DNA from: Gammaproteobacteria bacterium
GTDB lineage: Bacteria > Pseudomonadota > Gammaproteobacteria > Pseudomonadales > Oceanobacteraceae
NCBI GenBank assembly: GCA_013373125.1
Contig: JABXIK010000020.1
Location: 1 to 55,674, forward strand
Direction of reading: 5' to 3'
DNA: 55,674 bases
Numbering within the stretch: position 1 is the stretch's first letter; each line of letters opens with the position of its first letter. Positions 27,032 to 34,176 of this stretch are shown in pieces. Both the position numbers and the translations under genes were made by a program. Below the pieces are notes generated by a model. The model searched no databases, was not told the origin of the DNA, and worked only from the letters and a program-made list of their open reading frames with translations.

Positions 27032-27670
27032 TTAAGACCAAACCAGTACTTGGATCGGTGTTGGGTCGTAACCATTGCACGGATTGTTTAGCTGTGGGCA
27101 ATTGGATATCAGCACCAAGGTGTCCATTTTGGCTTTTAATTCCACATACTTTCCGGGTGCGGAAATGCCATCGGCAAACGTGAGTTGGCCATCGGACGTT
27201 ACCGGCACATTCATAAAGAAATTAATGTTATGGGTAATGTCTTCTTTTTTTAGCCCGTATTCTTCATGCTCCTGAATAGCCAACATCCAGCTATCTCGGC
27301 AGGCATGCATGCAACGCTTTTCTAGATCGTATCGCACGGTATTAGACTCAGTGGCGCATGCACCGCCTATGGTGTCATGACGACCGCAGGTATCGGCAAC
27401 GATTTCTAACAAATCATTATTCAAATTGGTTTTTAAAATTGAACCGGATGTTAAATAGAGCGCGCCTTGCTCACGAATGGTATCCATGGCGCTATAGCGC
27501 TCGCTCACATCGTTGGCATTATAAAAAATAGTATCGGCCGCTTGATTACCTTTTAAGTCAACAATGCGAATGGTGTCTCCTTGTTTAATGGTGCCAATAA
27601 AATAATCACCTGCGGCGACTTCTTGCGAAAAATACGCATCATTTTCTTTTAGTAAGCTGTCTTTAATCAT
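27032..27670 (-). CDS. DUF1989 protein, carboxyguanidine deiminase subunit (UAAP2-type)
   Basis: A 212-residue DUF1989 protein, formerly urea carboxylase-associated protein. In studied relatives two such proteins form the carboxyguanidine deiminase CgdAB, which turns carboxyguanidine into allophanate. Visible family features: DLKGNQAADTIFYN, DTCGRHDTIGG and a cluster of cysteines near CATES and CMHACRDS. I prefer the ATG at 27670 with GTGAGA upstream. A GTG at 27682 overlaps the previous stop codon and is the alternative. It lies between its partner and the carboxylase. The guanidine-II element starts 25 bases after the stop. The A/B subunit assignment is not certain. Confidence 0.88.
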   Translation of the reverse strand: MIKDSLLKENDAYFSQEVAAGDYFIGTIKQGDTIRIVDLKGNQAADTIFYNANDVSERYSAMDTIREQGALYLTSGSILKTNLNNDLLEIVADTCGRHDTIGGACATESNTVRYDLEKRCMHACRDSWMLAIQEHEEYGLKKEDITHNINFFMNVPVTSDGQLTFADGISAPGKYVELKAKMDTLVLISNCPQLNNPCNGYDPTPIQVLVWS

Positions 27671-27678
27671 ATTTAGTC

Positions 27679-28425
27679 TCACAAGCCCAAGTGATAGAGA
27701 GCGTTGTTTTCAAAGCCCCGTTGATTTTCGTGGCAATGGTTAAAGCACACATCATCGCTGGACATTGCTGGTGCTTTTGCCAAAGTTATTTCCACTGGGG
27801 TATAGGGATAAGAATCGGCCTTTAATAAGGGGTGTGGGCAAGTGTTTAAAACCACCAAGGTGTCCATTTCAAAACGTAGGGTCAGATTATCTCCCGCTTG
27901 ACTTTGGCGACTAAGAGTAAGCTTGCCGTCTTCGTCGGTACTGACTTCACTGAACCAGTTCACGTTGGCTGTCATGTCTTGTTTTTTTAGATTGTATTTG
28001 GCGAGTTCCACTAAAAAGCTATCAAAGCCATTTTGCACCCAAAGGTTGTGGTTCTTTTGGTAATCCCGCTCGCCAAATTGTTTTTCGATATGTTGCGCGT
28101 GACTGGTACCACAAAGGGTTTCGTGCCAGCCAAATGTGTCATGAATAATGGAGCAAAAAATACGTCCCATTTCACTGTATAAACAATTGCCCGTGGTGAG
28201 TTTAAATGTGTGCTGGCATTTAAGTGTATCAGGTGCGTTGTACTTCTCTGTTAATTGATTGGGGTTGTACATAAGCATGGCCACATTGGCTCCACCATTT
28301 AGATCTTTTAATGTAAGGCTCATACCCTTGCGTACAATAAAACTCCAATGGCTGGCGCCGGGTAAGGTGGTGCGATACACCTGATCTTGAATCATGCTGT
28401 GATAGGTTTGACTGCTGTGTGTCAT
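27679..28425 (-). CDS. DUF1989 protein, carboxyguanidine deiminase subunit (UAAP1-type)
   Basis: A 248-residue paralogue of the next gene downstream. It shares DLNGGANVAMLMYN, the D-x-F-G-W-H-E-x-L-C-G core and a Cys near FCSI. The pair is expected to act together as carboxyguanidine deiminase, the step between guanidine carboxylase and allophanate hydrolase. The ATG at 28425 is preceded by GAGGAAA and gives a normal N-terminus. The 50-residue upstream extension is only the shadow of the ATPase gene end. It sits 10 bases after the ABC ATPase gene. The longer UAAP1-type is assigned from size and order, with moderate certainty. Confidence 0.88.
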   Translation of the reverse strand: MTHSSQTYHSMIQDQVYRTTLPGASHWSFIVRKGMSLTLKDLNGGANVAMLMYNPNQLTEKYNAPDTLKCQHTFKLTTGNCLYSEMGRIFCSIIHDTFGWHETLCGTSHAQHIEKQFGERDYQKNHNLWVQNGFDSFLVELAKYNLKKQDMTANVNWFSEVSTDEDGKLTLSRQSQAGDNLTLRFEMDTLVVLNTCPHPLLKADSYPYTPVEITLAKAPAMSSDDVCFNHCHENQRGFENNALYHLGL

Positions 28426-28435
28426 GGTTTCCTCA

Positions 28436-29218
28436 CTATGCTGATAACGCGTGTAGCGATAATGAATCTTCAATTTCTTGGTAGCTGGCCTGGTCGGTTT
28501 TACCCACGGGTAAATCAAACGTGATGGTGCTACCAAATCTGTGGGGGGCATGGGGGTCGTGTCGAGTTTTATCAAACACCCATAAACGCGTGCCTAAGTA
28601 AAAGCCTTCTTCTAAATCATGGGTCACCATAAAGATGGTGAGCTCATATTTTTGCCAAAGATCCAAGACCAGTTTGTGCATGTCTTTTCGAATCCCTGGA
28701 TCTAATGCTCCGAATGGTTCATCTAGTAACAACACTTTTGGATGTTTAATCAGAGCCTGTGCGATGGCTAATCGTTGTTGCATACCACCGGATAACTCAT
28801 GGGGATATTTATGCTTGGCATTTAATAAGCCCACGGCGTCTAACCATTTATCGGCTTCGTCTAAGGCTTGTTGTCGGCGTTTGCCAAATAAGCGGCCAAT
28901 AAAACTGGATTCAAATTCTTTTGCTATGGCGACGTTTTCGCGCACGCTCAAATGGGGGAATACGGAATACTTTTGAAAGACGATGCCACGCTCATCGCAG
29001 GGCTCGGCACTGATAGGTTGGTTGTCTAATAAAATTTGACCTTTGCTATGTTGTTCCGTACCTAGCAACATTTTAAGAAACGTACTTTTACCACAACCAG
29101 ATGTACCCACCATGGTAATGAATTCACCTTTTTTCACTTGGCAATTAATGTTTTCTAGTACGAGATTATCGCCGTATGACTTTTGTACGTGGCGAAATTC
29201 AATTTGATAATTGGACAT
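28436..29218 (-). CDS. ABC transporter ATP-binding protein (SsuB/TauB type), guanidine operon
   Basis: A 260-residue ATPase of a nitrate/taurine/sulfonate-type importer. Walker A is GTSGCGKST, the Q-loop region is FQKYSVFPHL, the signature is LSGGMQQR and Walker B is VLLLDEPFGALD with the H-loop in MVTHDLEE. The ATG at 29218 follows GGAG at good spacing. An ATG ten codons upstream is inferior. It is the third gene of the guanidine operon and works with the permease and binding protein just upstream. These operons are commonly labelled urea ABC transporters. Guanidine or guanidinium is the more economical substrate here. Confidence 0.92.
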   Translation of the reverse strand: MSNYQIEFRHVQKSYGDNLVLENINCQVKKGEFITMVGTSGCGKSTFLKMLLGTEQHSKGQILLDNQPISAEPCDERGIVFQKYSVFPHLSVRENVAIAKEFESSFIGRLFGKRRQQALDEADKWLDAVGLLNAKHKYPHELSGGMQQRLAIAQALIKHPKVLLLDEPFGALDPGIRKDMHKLVLDLWQKYELTIFMVTHDLEEGFYLGTRLWVFDKTRHDPHAPHRFGSTITFDLPVGKTDQASYQEIEDSLSLHALSA

Positions 29219-29226
29219 ATTAACTC

Positions 29227-30042
29227 CTATTTCGCTGCGTGATACCAAGGGAAAATGGCTTTGCTGGTTTTAACCAACAACCAATCCAGTAAGAAGGCTA
29301 AGAATGTAATCCACACCACATAGGGCAAAATTACATCCATGGAGAGATAACGACGTACTAAGAATATGCGATAGCCTAAGCCATCGGTGGCGGCAATGGC
29401 CTCGGCTGCGATTAAAAATAACCAAGCGGTACCTAAACTTAAACGCAATGCATCTAATAAGCGTGGCAAAATTTGAGGCAACAACACGCGGATAATAATT
29501 TGGAACGAATTAGCCCCTAAAGTTTGTGCCTTAACGAGTTGCTCACTTGGAATGTCTTTGGTGCGCTGATACAAATCGCGAATTAAAAATGGAGTAATGC
29601 CCACTATAATCAGCATGACTTTTGAGAGTTCCCCTAAACCAAACACGATAAATAACAAGGGTAGAACCGCCATTGGTGGAATGAGGGATATGGCTGTAAT
29701 AATAGGATTTAAGTTAGCACCAATTAATGGAATAGCACCTGTGATTAAACCTAGCATTAAGCCAATGAAGGCAGCACAGGCCACACCAATAAGTAAACGC
29801 TGTAAGCTACTTTTTGTGTCTTGCCAGAATAAATATTCACCTGTGCGTTTGCTTGGGGTGAAAGCTAAGCGATCAATCGCTGTTTGAAATTCACTGACAC
29901 TGGGCAACAGCTTGTCATTTGGGTTTTCCGCTTTTCTGACTTCAGATCCCCATTGGTATAACGCCATGATCAATAAAAATGGAATGATGCCCAAGGTAAT
30001 GGCTAATGATTGATTTGGGGTTCTGTTTATCCAGCGTTTCAT
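29227..30042 (-). CDS. ABC transporter permease, guanidine operon
   Basis: A 271-residue inner-membrane permease of the TauC/SsuC/NtrB kind, with about six membrane helices and the EAA-loop-like stretch LVKAQTLGANSFQIIIRVLLP that docks to the ATPase. The start at 30042 (MKRWINRTPNQ) is chosen over an in-frame ATG at 30150, which would run back into the binding-protein gene and add a basic non-membrane segment. It lies 8 bases before the ATPase gene and 64 bases after the binding protein, so it is clearly part of the same importer. Confidence 0.9.
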   Translation of the reverse strand: MKRWINRTPNQSLAITLGIIPFLLIMALYQWGSEVRKAENPNDKLLPSVSEFQTAIDRLAFTPSKRTGEYLFWQDTKSSLQRLLIGVACAAFIGLMLGLITGAIPLIGANLNPIITAISLIPPMAVLPLLFIVFGLGELSKVMLIIVGITPFLIRDLYQRTKDIPSEQLVKAQTLGANSFQIIIRVLLPQILPRLLDALRLSLGTAWLFLIAAEAIAATDGLGYRIFLVRRYLSMDVILPYVVWITFLAFLLDWLLVKTSKAIFPWYHAAK

Positions 30043-30106
30043 GTTTGATCTCTTATTGTTTTTGCCATCACAACGTCCCTGTTGTGTATGAAAAAGTATT
30101 TGAAGC

Positions 30107-31159
30107 TTATAGACCGCCTTCGGCCACCATCTCCATGTAGCTTGGATCAAAACGCAATTTCACATTGTCTTTATCGCCAAATATACCGGCAGGGGTTTCG
30201 ATGCCGATGAAACCTGCGTCGGCAGCACCGTCACCTAATAGGCCATGGTTAAATGAAAACTCTGCTACGTATTGCATGGTGTTTTTTAGTGCTGGACTTT
30301 TTACAAACTCCACGGCTTCTTTGGCGTCATAAAACATCTTGGTGGAGTCCAGTTGCGACTCGAAACCAGCAAGGTCGGTGCCGGATGCTTTACCCATGTG
30401 CTCGCGTACGACTTTATCTTGTTTCATATCGCCCATAATTTCGTACCAAGCACCGACTAACGCTTTACCAAAATTTGGATTCTTGCTGAGTACATCGGTG
30501 TTAACGATTAGCGTGTCGATGATTTCACCTGGAATGTGAGAGCTATCAAATACTTTTTTGCTGTTAGGCATGTTAAGAATTTCACTTACCAAAGGATTCC
30601 ATGTGGAAACCGCCGTCACATCTTTAGTGGTGTAAGCGGAAACCAAATCCGCATCAGAGGTGTTTACGACTTTTACATCTTTTTCTGACATGCCAACGCT
30701 TTCTAAGCCGCGGGCTAATAGATAGTGGGAAACACTTAATTCAACTAGGTTAATGTTTTGACCTTTCACATCTTTTAAGCTTTCGCCTTGTTTAAGAATG
30801 ACAGCGTCATTACCGTTGGAGAAGTCACCAACAATCAGCGCTGTGGAGTCCACACCACCTGCGGCAGGAATGGTTAACGCATCGATATTGGCCATTGTGC
30901 AGGCATCAAATTCGCCAGCTGTGTATTGGTTCATGGACTCAACGTAATCGTTGAATTGCACGACGTCGATATTGATGTCGTATTTATCGGCCCATTTTTT
31001 CACGATGCCAGATTGATGGCCGTACTCCCACGGCATCCAGCCCACATAAATCGACCAGCAAACTTTGAAGTCTTCTTTGGCTTGCACCAAGTTTGAAGCG
31101 CTTAGGGTGCTAAGTGCTATGGATGCACTGAGAAGTAAGCGAGAGGTAAGAGTTTTCAT
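30107..31159 (-). CDS. ABC transporter periplasmic binding protein, first gene of the guanidine operon
   Basis: A 350-residue solute-binding protein of the nitrate/sulfonate/taurine-like class, with a cleavable signal peptide ending near VQAKED (about residue 28). Typical features are VCWSIYVGWMPWEYG at the mature N-terminus, KGQNINLVELSVSHYLL and TLIVNTDVLSKNP. Aromatic residues near the N-terminus (WSIYVGWMPW) could cage a small cation. Relatives are annotated as putative urea-binding proteins of urea carboxylase operons. The guanidine-I riboswitch in its leader argues for guanidine import. Its ribosome site GGGAGA lies in the loop of a five-pair hairpin that reaches the ATG. Confidence 0.9.
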   Translation of the reverse strand: MKTLTSRLLLSASIALSTLSASNLVQAKEDFKVCWSIYVGWMPWEYGHQSGIVKKWADKYDINIDVVQFNDYVESMNQYTAGEFDACTMANIDALTIPAAGGVDSTALIVGDFSNGNDAVILKQGESLKDVKGQNINLVELSVSHYLLARGLESVGMSEKDVKVVNTSDADLVSAYTTKDVTAVSTWNPLVSEILNMPNSKKVFDSSHIPGEIIDTLIVNTDVLSKNPNFGKALVGAWYEIMGDMKQDKVVREHMGKASGTDLAGFESQLDSTKMFYDAKEAVEFVKSPALKNTMQYVAEFSFNHGLLGDGAADAGFIGIETPAGIFGDKDNVKLRFDPSYMEMVAEGGL

Positions 31160-31177
31160 TGGGTTCTCCCAAGTGAT

Positions 31178-31247
31178 TTAAAAGTTACACACGAGTAATC
31201 TTGGCTAATGCCAATCATTCTCCCGGGCTTTTTTCCCGCCGTGTAAC
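31178..31247 (-). promoter_or_regulatory. Candidate expression platform of the guanidine-I riboswitch
   Basis: GTTACAC (31247-31241, minus strand) overlaps the conserved ACACGG of the aptamer and is exactly complementary to GTGTAAC (31190-31184), which is followed by TTTTAAA. Forming this pair would break the aptamer and leave a terminator-like 3' end. It cannot coexist with the outer helix at 31195-31389 without a pseudoknot. The T-tract is short (four), so control could be weak termination or something else. Confidence 0.45.
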
Positions 31248-31389
31248 CTTCGTACTCACTTAGAAGAGGAGGAAGGTCGATAGCTCTCGGACCAGTCACT
31301 TTAAAAAGTCGGAACCCTAGCTATACCATTGCAAATTGTTTTCAGGCTGTGTGATCGCTCACCTAAATTTGGCCACTAGCCAAGATTAC
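31195..31389 (-). repeat. Eighteen-base inverted repeat clamping the guanidine-I aptamer
   Basis: GTAATCTTGGCTAGTG (minus strand, 31389-31374) and CATTAGCCAAGATTAC (31210-31195) can form sixteen consecutive pairs, one of them G-T, with the whole aptamer inside. The 5' arm would start about six bases from the predicted transcript end. Each arm can also fold alone into a small TTGGC/GCCAA hairpin. It could be a closing helix of the leader, part of the switch, or a DNA site. Confidence 0.7.
31219..31325 (-). promoter_or_regulatory. Guanidine-I (ykkC) riboswitch aptamer
   Basis: Read on the minus strand, the leader carries the hallmark blocks of the ykkC/guanidine-I aptamer in correct order: CTAGGGTTCCG (31320-31310), ACTGGTCCGAGAG soon after, a variable stem with CCTTC/GAAGG, then ACACGGCGGG, a short A-rich loop and CCCGGGAGA ending at 31219. 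The CGGG/CCCG stem and the ACTTT/AAAGT hairpin are visible. It binds guanidine and turns on the downstream operon. It lies 60 bases upstream of the binding-protein start codon and about 70 bases downstream of the sigma-54 transcription start. Confidence 0.95.
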
Positions 31390-31405
31390 CCTGCGCTATG
31401 AATTT

Positions 31406-31422
31406 TGCAAAGACAGTGCCAA
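31406..31422 (-). promoter_or_regulatory. Sigma-54 (RpoN) promoter of the guanidine operon
   Basis: On the minus strand TTGGCAC, five bases, TTGCA: both invariant dinucleotides GG and GC are present with the required ten bases between them, and it matches TGGCAC-N5-TTGC almost perfectly. The predicted start is near 31395. It implies activator-dependent (probably NtrC-type, nitrogen-limited) transcription. I did not find a clear NtrC enhancer upstream. Confidence 0.85.
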
Positions 31423-31536
31423 TTATTTTTAAGGGGTATTTAACTTAGGCTCCAGTAATTACGTTCATTAACGTTTTTTTATGCGGCTTTCTAGTGCGCG
31501 TTATTTTTTTGTGTTTGCAAATGGTGCGATTTTTTC

Positions 31537-32592
31537 TTAAAAGAATTTCAAATCACCTTCTATTCCTTCCACATACCAATTCATGCGCAGTAACTCGGTG
31601 TCAGTGAGTTGATCGTTTTCTCTGACGCGAGTGCGTGAGCGATGATTTTTAATCGGGCCGGTAAATACATGAAAGTCACCGGCTTTAATGGCATCAGTAG
31701 TGGTATTGATTCGATTAATCACCTCTAGAGGTACATCAGGATTGATGGATGCAAGATGAGATGTGTTTTGTTTTAACCCTGGCCATAAATCCTTGGGAGA
31801 CCATGTGTGATCCATGACAGATTGAATTCGGTTTGCGTAAATCTTTCCCCAATCGTGCACCACAGAAACTAAATGACTCTTGGGGCCAAACTCGCTCATG
31901 TCGGAGTGGTAGCCAATAGCATAAACACCACGAGCTTCTGCTACTTGTACCGGAGTCGGTGAGTCCACATGGTGGGCAATGACATCGGCACCGTTATCAA
32001 TAAGGGCATGAGAGATGCGTTTGGATTTATCTGGCGCGTACCAAGCGTTAGTCCATTGAACTTCCACTTTAATCGCTGGGTTGATGGCTTGTGCCCCAAG
32101 GGTAAAGGCATTTAAGCCTCGAATTACCTCGGCAATGGGGTGTGAGGCCACATAACCTAGTCGCTGACTCTTGCTCATGGCCGCCGCGACCATACCGGAC
32201 AAATAGCGCGCTTGATACGCTCGGGTGGCGTAGGTGGATAAGTTATCCCCTCGGCGCATGCCGGTGGCGTGTTCAAACTTTACATTGGGAAACTGCTCGG
32301 CAATGCGCTGTGTCGGGATCATGTATCCCCAAGAGGTGGTGAACACGATGTCGTTATTTTGTGCAAGTTCGGCAATAACACTGCGAGCTTGTCGCCCTTC
32401 AGGAACAGACTCTACCACCTGAGTTTGAATGCGCTCACCAAATGTTTTTTCTAGATATTGTCTTGCCAGTTCATGGCTATAGCTCCAACCGGCATCACCT
32501 GCTGGACTGACATACACAAAGGCGACTCTTAATGGGATGGCATTACTTGAGAGGCTTAATAAAATTAACCAAGCGGGCAGTAAGTATTTCAT
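31537..32592 (-). CDS. BMP-family periplasmic binding protein
   Basis: A 351-residue protein of the basic-membrane-protein (PnrA/Med) group, with a signal peptide ending near SNA (about residue 18) and no lipobox. Family stretches include YVSPAGDAGWSYSH, IVFTTSWGYM, YQARYLSGMVAAAMS and the hinge AHHVDSPTPVQVAE. These proteins bind nucleosides or related heterocycles for ABC importers. No permease or ATPase of that type is beside it, so it is an orphan component or a receptor. It is transcribed in the same direction as the guanidine operon but separated by about 110 bases plus the sigma-54 promoter. Confidence 0.85.
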   Translation of the reverse strand: MKYLLPAWLILLSLSSNAIPLRVAFVYVSPAGDAGWSYSHELARQYLEKTFGERIQTQVVESVPEGRQARSVIAELAQNNDIVFTTSWGYMIPTQRIAEQFPNVKFEHATGMRRGDNLSTYATRAYQARYLSGMVAAAMSKSQRLGYVASHPIAEVIRGLNAFTLGAQAINPAIKVEVQWTNAWYAPDKSKRISHALIDNGADVIAHHVDSPTPVQVAEARGVYAIGYHSDMSEFGPKSHLVSVVHDWGKIYANRIQSVMDHTWSPKDLWPGLKQNTSHLASINPDVPLEVINRINTTTDAIKAGDFHVFTGPIKNHRSRTRVRENDQLTDTELLRMNWYVEGIEGDLKFF

Positions 32593-32684
32593 TTATTTCT
32601 TATCTCCATTATTTAATAAAGATAAGGTTTAGCAAAATACTGACCAATCGATCAGAAAATTAAATTTGGAATCATGTGGGCATA

Positions 32685-32711
32685 AAAAAGCCCCGCTAGG
32701 CGAGGCTTTTA
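32685..32711 (-). terminator. Intrinsic terminator after the RDD gene
   Basis: AAAAGCC-C-CGC, loop TAG, GCG-A-GGCTTTT: two stem blocks with one mismatch and A/T flanks. It lies five bases past the RDD stop codon. Confidence 0.8.
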
Positions 32712-32715
32712 AAGC

Positions 32716-33156
32716 TTATTTTGATTTGGGTTCGCGAATGACTTGGGTATCGCTGTATCTGTCATGCCAGGTCAATTTATCTTTATCAAATAGCAACCAA
32801 ATGTAGCCGAGACCGAGTAGTCCTAAAGAGGCGATGGACACTAAAAAGCGCAATAAGCATTGAGTAAGGGTTAACGGGCCCTTGTTGCGATTCAATAAGC
32901 GCAGGCGCCAAGCGCGCATGCCTAGGGTTTGACCACCGCGGCGCCAGAAGTGGGTATTAAACCACAAGGTCACGATGAATAAGGCGCTGGGTAAAAATGG
33001 ATTGTGCGGATTAGCGTGCTCACCCTGATTGGCTGCCACGAAGATAATGCCAACTAAAAACCATAAGCCCAGCACCAGTAAAGCGTCATACAACAGGGCG
33101 GCAAAGCGTACGAGAACACCGGCATGGGTAACCGTTATGGAGGTATCTTGCGACAT
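32716..33156 (-). CDS. RDD family membrane protein
   Basis: A 146-residue protein with three hydrophobic helices and the family Arg/Asp pattern (RFAALLYDALLV at about residues 12-23, and GQTLGMRAWRLRLL). RDD proteins are small inner-membrane proteins, mostly of unknown role, some linked to ion transport. It starts 8 bases after the outer-membrane barrel gene upstream, so it is co-transcribed with the barrel genes, and it ends at a terminator. Confidence 0.88.
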   Translation of the reverse strand: MSQDTSITVTHAGVLVRFAALLYDALLVLGLWFLVGIIFVAANQGEHANPHNPFLPSALFIVTLWFNTHFWRRGGQTLGMRAWRLRLLNRNKGPLTLTQCLLRFLVSIASLGLLGLGYIWLLFDKDKLTWHDRYSDTQVIREPKSK

Positions 33157-33164
33157 AGGGATTC

Positions 33165-34040
33165 TTAAAAGTTGTAGCCAAAGTCAATAGATAGGTTGAA
33201 TAGGTCCGCATCTTCTTCATCCAGAGAATTGGTAAGATCCGTATCAACTCGCATCAGTAGCTGGCAATTGTACCATGAATAGCCCAAACCTAAATCCAGC
33301 TGGGTGCCATAGGCATCAAAATCAGAAGAGTCGCGGAAATAGCGGTTGTGGAATACACCACCACCAACGAAGAACTGCCAGCCTTTTTGCAGGTTGGTGC
33401 TGATGATCACAGAGCCATTTAGGCCAAGATAACGGGTATCTTCGAACGCAAGGCTTTCGTATACCACATCGTTCTTGTCGTCTTCTATGGTGACGCTATC
33501 AAGCTTGCCAAATTCCACAGCATAAATGCTCGCAAGGTGCTTGCTGTGGGCCCTTTGGTAGCCTAAGCGAAAACCACGAAAATTCTGGTTGCGAGTCACT
33601 TCGTCTTGGCTGAAGTAGCTGTAAATACTCTCTTCAGGGGTGGATATCTCATGAAAATGGCGACCAATGAAGAGGGTGTTTTGGTAATCTGCCACAAAAG
33701 GTACGGGGGAATTCAAAGGGATAAAGCGTGTCTCTGGCACGGGTTGTGGGACAACAGGGGTGCTCACAGATTCTGAGGTTGAAACAGATGTACTGGCCGA
33801 ACTGGTTATCGATGTAGGCTGAATCTTGGCTTCTTTGGTGATTTTTGAGATCTCATCTTTGACCACCACGAACACGCTGCCACCTTGGAGCTGAATTTTG
33901 TAACGATTGTTTTCAAAATCTTGTTCGACTAGTTGACCGCGTAGAATGGAGCCGTCTTTTTTATAGATAACATCCTCTAATGTCTGGCTGGATGCCAAGG
34001 AGCTGAACAAGAGGGATGTAATAAGAGCAAGGTGACGCAT
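33165..34040 (-). CDS. Outer-membrane beta-barrel protein, tandem paralogue B
   Basis: A 291-residue exported protein with a signal peptide ending near LASSQ (residue 19) and a conserved N-terminal module of about 50 residues (DVIYKKDGSILRG, then GGSVFVVVKDEISKITKEA). A Ser/Thr/Pro-rich linker follows, then alternating polar/hydrophobic strands ending in a C-terminal aromatic (DFGYNF), the usual outer-membrane insertion signal. It is paralogous to the gene at 34177 with the same order of parts. The N-terminal module may be a small periplasmic beta domain. Function is unknown. Confidence 0.75.
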   Translation of the reverse strand: MRHLALITSLLFSSLASSQTLEDVIYKKDGSILRGQLVEQDFENNRYKIQLQGGSVFVVVKDEISKITKEAKIQPTSITSSASTSVSTSESVSTPVVPQPVPETRFIPLNSPVPFVADYQNTLFIGRHFHEISTPEESIYSYFSQDEVTRNQNFRGFRLGYQRAHSKHLASIYAVEFGKLDSVTIEDDKNDVVYESLAFEDTRYLGLNGSVIISTNLQKGWQFFVGGGVFHNRYFRDSSDFDAYGTQLDLGLGYSWYNCQLLMRVDTDLTNSLDEEDADLFNLSIDFGYNF

Positions 34041-34176
34041 GTGAGATCCAATTTATTATATTCGTGAATGCTGCATTCTACTTATGTCTGGATGACGCCC
34101 AATACTGCTTGAGTATGGGATTTGGCAACTGTAACTCACTCTGCTTGGTATTAAAACGCCATATTCCTAATCACAA

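Noticed and set aside
28426..28575. 50-residue N-terminal extension of the UAAP1-type gene
   Set aside because: It overlaps the ABC ATPase coding end in another frame, while a strong ribosome site lies at the internal ATG at 28425.
31423..31536. NtrC enhancer site upstream of the sigma-54 promoter
   Set aside because: GCGC/GTGC-like pieces are present, but none matches a symmetric GCAC-N7-GTGC-type site well enough.
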